Shown: positions 57,972 to 64,000 of the stretch, one piece after another | How the letters are laid out: each line of letters begins with the position of its first letter | How positions within the stretch are numbered: the first letter of the stretch is position 1 | Origin: Hygrocybe punicea | Taxonomy: Eukaryota; Basidiomycota; Agaricomycetes; Agaricales; Hygrophoraceae | Reading direction: 5' to 3' | NCBI GenBank assembly: GCA_963556145.1 | Contig: OY744464.1 | Span: 5,456,001 to 5,520,000, forward strand | DNA length: 64,000 bases | Notes under the pieces: generated by a model | What the model saw: the letters and a program-made list of their open reading frames with translations, nothing else | Told to the model about the DNA's origin: nothing | The model's database searches: none | Position numbers and translations under genes: made by a program

Positions 57972-60660
57972 TTACAGAACCAATTCTTCCATTCGATACA
58001 GACCAACTGCAAGTCCACTTTCTTCATGTGCTGGCCTTTTGCTCCTCTTCCAATCTATCTCAGATTTTCTACGCCCGCCTTCGTTAGCAGCTATTTTCTT
58101 CGCAAATGGCTCGAGTGGCCCCCGTAACTGTTCCATCTGGTTGTTGAAGGCAATTTCAGGCTCCAGCTGTGAACGTATTTGGCGGAGAAGACCATGAGAA
58201 GGTGGATGTTGCAAAAGAGTCAGAAAAGACGCATCGAGCAATACTTGCAAGAAGAACAAAACCTAAATGACTCAATAACCGTTCAAGACGGAAAACAAGA
58301 AACGGGATGATGGAAAACCCACCCTGGCCAGTGGCGGCGGATCTCCTTTGTTCTTCACTTTTTGTGTCGGTATTAGCGCAACATCTTTCGCACCCCACGT
58401 TGATATCCAACTCTCGATTACTTCCAGCACGCAAACGAGGTCGTCTGCTTCCCGCAAGTGGTTGCGTATTGCTGATCGCAATGCCACTGGGGAGGTCTTG
58501 TACGTCAAGCACCAGGACAAAACCTTGGCTAGAGTAGGCACATAAAGGGTGGTGTGGTCGATTTGCATCATGTCCATATCCGATGATGCTAACGTTCCAT
58601 TTCGACTGTGTGAGACGACAAATGGTAGTATTGATATCATATCACCCTCAGGGATGTCGAGAATATGCTCAAACGCCAATTCCATCGATTTCTAAGGTTG
58701 CGTTAAAGAGTGTTACTAAGAAGTACAGGTGGAATATACCCAGTCGTTGCGCAATCGCAACGTTTCAAGAATTCCAGATTGCGTCATGTTGGCGGAGACG
58801 ACACCTTTCCTGAGAAGATGACGTAGAATGTCGCACAGATATGGCGCATTTGGGGGTTTCGACGGCTGAAGAACGATATCAAGAAGTTGTTTTACAAATT
58901 CATAGCCCAAAATTGGTTTGGGATCAGAGCGCTGCAACAGACTTGAGTCAATCATTGGTAGAAGACCTTATGAAGACAAACCATTGTTCCCTTGGTCGAA
59001 TTCGTACTCCTGGCGTCAGGGTTGACAGCAGTGTGGTCAACACACTGTACACGAGAACTTTCCTGCTTTTCCCATTCGAAAAAGGCTGCACTAGCGGCTG
59101 CTGGTCGATTCTGTTCCACAGCCGTGCGCATGTCGTGAAGAAGTTTTTCATGGATTGCATCGATTTCCGACCGGATTGGTTGAAGCGAGGAATTGTCTCT
59201 CACAAGCCATTTCGAACCATCGTTGGCACGTCCCATAGCAGTGGCAATCGTGGAGATGGCAGGGACCGCGAAAGGGAAGACAAGGACGGTAGAGCGAGAT
59301 GAAGTTGAACCTTTACTGCATTTGGCGGACATTATCGTGGGCGAAAGAACTAGCAGTGCCTGGGAAGCAGTTGCTGCAATGAGATCCAGCTTGATACCGG
59401 TGTCATTAGAATACGATATAGTTGAGGGAATGGGTAGCGTGTGAGACGCAAGGAGGACAGAATACTGGATATCCCAAAGCAAGAGAACAATCTCGGGTGT
59501 CGGGGAAGTCACACCAGCCAGAAGAACATGAGAAGATCCCAAAGACAACAGGGATATCTCATCGCAGGATCGACGAGACGGCGAAGACGAGATGAATGTC
59601 AGTGACGTTAAATGCATCAACTCAGGTCCGGGAGATGCATTGAGAGGAGTCCCATTGATCGACTCAAGCTGGAAGAATGTCCAGAGAGCGTCCCGAGCTG
59701 TGTTTTTATTTAAGACGATTGTTTTGGCATAAAAACTGAGACTATGAGAACGCACCGATAATGCTCAAACAGCCTGAGGTACTACAGGATATGTTGGAGA
59801 TTTGCTTCAAGGCATTTCAACACGACCGTTGAAGTAACACCAAAATATTGCTCACTTGGGGTTGAACATTTAATTCACAATTCCCGAGTTCAACGACTTC
59901 GTCATCACAAATGGCAAGAATTTGCAATCGAGTCGTGCCCTCAACTTTCAAGAACAAGACGGCAACAATACCATGTGGAGGCGTGGTCCGAGGGGGCAGA
60001 AATGAACATGTTTTTCGTGAAAAGACGAAGCAGTCAATCAAAACGCTGCCATCGTTGATAGGATCTCGAGTAATTCGGATATTCAAGTCCACATCTGTTA
60101 CGGTAAGTTGTCCTTTCGAGGATAATAGCAATACCCGCGATTCCATATCTTCACCGACATATATTTTCGCGACTTCGTGGGTAGCGTGAGTTGATACTTT
60201 CTTCTGAGACACATCCAGGCTTGCCGACAAATTTTCTCTCCACACACACATTGTATGACCGCGGCCTTCTTCAGTCACATCTGAAGAGGAATCGATGACA
60301 GCGTACGTTGTGCAGATATTTGCCCCGTTCTCTATGGTGTGCCGGCTGATGGCCGGACACAAAAATATTGCAGAAGGTCCAAGAGTATAGGAAACGACAG
60401 GGTGCAAACTAGAAAGCTAGACACAAATCAGTCTGTCAAACCCAAACCCAAATGAACCATACGTCTAAGATGTGCACACCGTCTCCCTGGACAGCGACCG
60501 TGACAAAGCCGTCTGAGCTAGGTGAGGTCATGTTGTACGAGACATATACGCTTGCTGACGCGCTTCCGGCGGATCCCCCTTTACCCTGAGCCTTAGGAAT
60601 CCGCTGAGATAGGTCATAACTCGAGAGTAGAAATGGTTCGCCGATAGTTGGGGAATTCAT
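57972..60660 (-). CDS. Utp8/NOL11-like nucleolar protein (tentative)
   Basis: ATG at 60660 (MNSPTIGEPFLLSSYDLSQR). The N-terminal half looks like a WD-type propeller: VTVAVQGDGVHIL, HPVVSYTLGPSAIFLCPAIS, GHTMCVWRENLSASLDVS, LLLSSKGQLTVTDVDLNI, EISLLSLGSSHVLLAGVTSP and IVLLLWDIQYSVLLASHTLP. The C-terminal half is helical (YLCDILRHLLRKGVVSANMT, CVLEVIESWISTWGAKDVAL) and ends with a charged helix (RRKSEIDWKRSKRPAHEESG). Layout and the 'SxTLGPSAIFLCPAIS...CVWRE' segment recall human NOL11 / yeast Utp8 of the small-subunit processome, but the match is distant. Seven or so exons. The adjacent transposon end lies 21 bp upstream of the start codon. Confidence 0.6.
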
Positions 60661-60680
60661 CTTTTGTCCTGGAAGGTCTG

Positions 60681-61257
60681 TATGGCAACAGTACCTGGCC
60701 AGCCCCAAAAAAGGAAGGCGATAAGCGTGCCGTTTACATGTCCGACACGGCACTACAGTAGGACCCAGGTCACTGTTCTTTCGATGTTTAAATTGGGTAG
60801 CGAGTGGCCGTGCTCATCGTTGGCAGTAGTGAACTCACCCGAGCCTGTTAGTTTATTCCACCGTTACAATTACACATATAAAACATTAGAACTACATGGT
60901 ATTATTAATCAAAGTGTGAGGGTAGCCTGAGGGTGCTCGAAAATAATGGGGGAGAGGAATACGACCGGGGGAGGGAGGTAGGGGATATTGGGAGGGTATA
61001 TCTGATAGGGAGGTCAGCAGAACTAGGAAAGTGGGTGGGGGGTAGAGAGGGCAAGGGGACTGGAATACTGGGAGGTACTTACCTGAATAACTCAGCCGTT
61101 TCCCTTTGTTCGCCCTCGATGCCCTTATCCGAGACCTGTCCGGCCATCATCGTCCCAATTGTGCAGTAGTTGTGCAGTGGCCGTGCCTGTTTTCCCTGCC
61201 CGTTGCCGGCTATTCAACACCATCAGACCCATTCCCCTGTAGCTGCTGAGTGACTGG
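60681..61257 (+). repeat. Left long inverted repeat
   Basis: Pairs with 63382-63966 on the opposite strand. The recognisable shared core includes GGGGGAGAGGAAT, GACCGGGGGAGGGAGGTAGG and AATACTGGGAGGTACTTACC. Right copy differs by scattered substitutions and a few short gaps. Confidence 0.85.
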
Positions 61258-61824
61258 TGGAGCGCACTGGCACAGGCACACATCTTCGTGTATTTGTTGT
61301 AGCTATAGGAACAAAAGAGTGAAAATGAGTGTCTGTTGGTGCAAAGAGGGTGGATGTACGTGAACATGAGCACTAGTCACCGTCTTCGCTCTGCTGTGGA
61401 TTGTGAAGAACGACATGGGTTTTTTGAACAGCTGCTGGACTGACCCTGCTGGTGAAAACCGGCGCTGTCGCTAGTCCCTGTTGTGTCCGAGTCGTTGCAC
61501 ATATGTTCCCTGTTGTATGTTGTATTCTCAGTCGAGGGAGGCTGCGGTGGATGCCCAGGAACGCGACCGCGCCACACGGGAGACGAAGGTGCGAAACGTA
61601 GTCGTTGATATGCAGTTATCCCCATGGCCCTGGATCGCCTGCGATCACGGTTTATCTTGCTGCAGTATGGTAGTTGGTGGAGCTCATCAACAAAAGTGCG
61701 AGACGTTTGGCTTGCACTGGCACGTGTCGATGTCTTCCTCAAACCAACACAAGCCATTGCGTACGTTTTGTAAGAATCGTCCCGTCTCCAATTCTCATGC
61801 CACATCTCAGCACCAGAGCAGGAC

Positions 61825-62035
61825 CTGGAGCCAGTTGTTCGTTATTACTGGTCTCTTGGTTTACTGGACCCTGCCATCCTCAGACATGTTCGGGACCATT
61901 ACGATACAGCTATCTATGGGCTCAGGTACTGCTTTTTGTGTCAGTCTGTGTTAGTTAGGTTGAATATCTTGTTCTGCCAGCCTCAAATCCCTCAAGCGAC
62001 TTCGAAAGAAGTGGGGGTTATTGAAGCACCCTCGG
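61825..62035 (+). pseudogene. N-terminal fragment of an integrase-type (rve) transposase
   Basis: Two exons read LEPVVRYYWSLGLLDPAILR then HVRDHYDTAIYGL (61825-61925), and SLKSLKRLRKKWGLLKHPR (61981 onward), joined across a 55-bp intron with GTACTG and CCAG borders. The pattern 'YY..GL.D..I..H...HYDT..YGLS.KSLKRLRKKWGL' is the helix-turn-helix start of integrase-like transposases common in mushroom genomes. A further piece (NQFENDHLCNKFCRFFDLP) follows at 62075-62130, but the catalytic domain is absent. Within the long-TIR element it is a relic of its coding region or a nested fragment. Confidence 0.5.
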
Positions 62036-62449
62036 TATGCTCTTTGCGTCTGGCAATCTTGCCGATGCACACAATCAGTTCGAAAACGACCATTTATGCA
62101 ACAAATTCTGCCGCTTTTTTGACTTGCCTGTTGAATACGGGGAGTTCAACACAGTGGACCCTGAAGATGTCGAGGAGGCTTCAAATTTGACAGCCATCGA
62201 ACCAAGCATTCTCGGCGGAGGGGTCTTAGATGACTTTCAAACTCGTGAAATGTCGATCTCAGCAATATCCTTATCTTATGGTCAAGCCGCCGCTTAATAC
62301 ATTCTGTGGATCATTCCCACATCGTTCGACATCATATTGGTTTGCTTACCCCGGGCCCTTCACCTACTCCATCAAGTTCAACCATGTTACTCGTAACTCT
62401 CTGCTCTTTCAGAATCTTCGTGCTGTGATTCCCACTAATACATTGTGAG

Positions 62450-63381
62450 TTTTTACCTGTGATCTCTTGAAAAGAACTCATACTTCTTTTATGTTGTCGG
62501 CATGCTGTTGACTGCCCAGCTTTTGTCCTGCTTTTTTTGTTACTCCCTACCCTCCACATTATATTCCCCTCTCGTCTTTAGAACACTACACACTCGTTTC
62601 GTCTGATTTTTCTTAGTCACTCGTTGCGCAATACTTACTTCACAGTTGTTTTCTCTTTACCACTCATATGCCTTAGATTAGTGAATTGAATTTTAATCAT
62701 TTACGATGTGAGAGGAAGGAACAGAAGAAACCGGAATATTGAGATTGAGAAGTGAGTCGTACGTCACACCTCTGTATCTCCGCTCTCTTCGCCACCCTCC
62801 ACGCTGCTCTTGATGGCCTCCACCAGCTACCATACTGCAGCAACATAAACCACGGCGACAGGCGATCCAACATGTTATGAGGGCCACGGGGACGACAGCG
62901 GAAATGACAAACGACGGAGAATACAAGATGGGAATGTGCAATGACTCGGACACAATGGGGAGCGACAACGCCAGTTTTCACAGCAAGAGCTATCGAGAAA
63001 TGGATCTGACAGCGTTGAAAGCAATGGAGGATATCAGGTACGTCCTTGTTATCACATACTGTCCTACCACAGTGAATGCGCTGCACGTTTGCTACTGTTT
63101 TTAGGTGACAACTACGAGACAACAATAGATAGGGAACATACAACGTGCAACTGGAACAATGCAACAACGGGGCAAACAACGGAGACTGGCGACGGCCCCG
63201 CTGTTCTGTAGGTAACAACCGAGGGAATGGCAAGGCAGGGGGGGCCGGCAGAGGGCATACAACAGGAACATACGGCAGGGGATATACAACAACACAACAA
63301 CAGCACAGGCCCATGGGATAGCATCCAACAAGTGACGGAGGATAATGACGAGGGATAGCCGACAACGGGACGAGAAAAACA
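62450..63381. other. Inner right arm of the long-TIR element, no gene
   Basis: Sequence between the transposase relic and the right inverted repeat. Parts mirror 61440-61690 (for instance GTGTCCGAGTC(A/G)TTGCACAT), so the inverted repeat extends inward with gaps. Open frames here are repeat-derived and show no domain. Confidence 0.5.
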
Positions 63382-63966
63382 CCAGTCACTCAGCGAGAGC
63401 TACAGGGGAATCGGGCTGATGGTGTTGAGTAGCCGGCAACGGGGCGGGGAATACAGGCACGGCCACTGCACGACTACCGTGCAATTGGGACGATGATGGC
63501 CGACAGGTCTCGGATAAGGGCATCGAGGGTGAACAATATTAATGGGAAACGGCTGAGTTATTCAGGTAAGTACCTCCCAGTATTCGCCTCCCCTTGCCCT
63601 CTCTATTCCCCATCCCCTTTCCTAGTCCTGCTGACCTCCCTATCAGATATACCTTCCCAATATCTCCTACCTCCCTCCCCCGGTCGCATTCCTCTCCCCC
63701 ATTATTTCTGAGTACCCTCCAGCTACCCCCTCCCACTTTGATTAATACCATGTAGTTCTCATGTTTTATATGTGTAATTGTAACGGTGGAATAAGCTAAC
63801 AGGTTTGGGTGAGCTCACTACTGCCAACGATGAGCACGGCCACTCGCTACCCAATTTAAACATCGAAAGAACAGTGCCCTGGGTCCTACTGTAATGCCGT
63901 GTCGGACATGTAAACGGCACGCTTATCGCCTTCCTTTTTTGGGGCTGGCCAGGTACTGTTGCCATA
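63382..63966 (-). repeat. Right long inverted repeat
   Basis: Inverted counterpart of 60681-61257; about 90% or more identical by eye. Confidence 0.85.
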
Positions 63967-64000
63967 GGTCTTAGACAACAGATACAAACAAAATTCTGTG

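Larger units (their letters stand above)
60681..63966 (+). mobile_element. Element with very long terminal inverted repeats (foldback type), about 3.3 kb
   Basis: The left end (TATGGCAACAGTACCTGGCC at 60681) recurs inverted at the right end (63966 inward). Similarity runs for about 580 bp with small indels (left 60681-61257, right 63382-63966), then in patches further in (for example around 61640-61690 against 62780-62850, GCTGCAGTATGGTAG). GGTCT stands at 60675-60679 and again at 63967-63971, which may be a 5-bp target duplication offset by one base on the left. No complete transposase is encoded. Confidence 0.75.

Noticed and set aside
62697..63389. A 230-codon minus-strand frame at the right end.
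   Set aside because: Lies in the inverted-repeat arm, is Cys/Leu-rich low-complexity, and has no domain or start support.

Overview
The window looks like nuclear DNA of a filamentous basidiomycete, most likely an Agaricomycete (mushroom-type fungus). Genes are split by many 45-70 bp introns with GT..AG borders and CTAAC-like branch sites, intergenic gaps between housekeeping genes are short, and the mobile DNA is of kinds common in mushroom genomes (chromodomain Ty3 elements, BED-finger hAT, pogo-like MITEs). Exon models were built by reading frames and splice signals by eye; family names rest on recognised motifs, not on a search.

Bases 1-19,000 are transposon-rich. A complete, apparently very young Ty3/gypsy chromovirus lies on the minus strand at 1817-8939. 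Its two 562-bp LTRs look identical and it is flanked by a 5-bp target duplication (ATAGT). It encodes Gag, a Pol reached by a GGGTTTT -1 slippery heptamer, and a third ORF that runs into the 3' LTR. Pol has protease, RT, RNase H, integrase and chromodomain, and then an additional C-terminal domain with the ASCH signature GxKxxExR. An 11-nt complementarity between the predicted RNA 5' end and the primer site points to Tf1-style self-priming. The element sits in frame inside the coding sequence of a host gene (pieces at 1595-1816 and 8945-9710). Further right are a 12-exon hAT transposase killed by two CGA-to-TGA stops (9817-13269), a decayed BCS1-like AAA ATPase (14406-15340), an orphan hAT end (to 15769) and a 1.36-kb TIR element (16471-17828).

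Bases 19,200-60,660 are a gene-dense housekeeping block. In order: a membrane-anchored beta-helix protein (+), poly(A) polymerase (+), a TRP-like/FLC channel (+), a CNH-domain protein (-), a poorly resolved gene (-), a pogo-like MITE, a zinc-knuckle protein (-), mitochondrial GatB (+), a thioredoxin-fold protein (-), a CSN12-like PCI protein (+), two tandem vWA paralogues (+), a gamma-tubulin complex component (-), MGM101 (+), an ER thioredoxin-like membrane protein (-), KEX1 carboxypeptidase (+), DASH subunit Spc19 (+), a gephyrin-type molybdenum cofactor enzyme (-) and a Utp8/NOL11-like protein (-). Several pairs are divergent over 120-220 bp and probably share promoters. No metabolic cluster links them. 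Mitochondrial (GatB, MGM101), spindle/microtubule (gamma-tubulin complex, Spc19) and RNA (Pap1, CSN12-like, Utp8-like) functions are interleaved.

Bases 60,661-64,000 hold an element with very long (about 0.58 kb) terminal inverted repeats whose left end stops 21 bp before the start codon of the Utp8-like gene.
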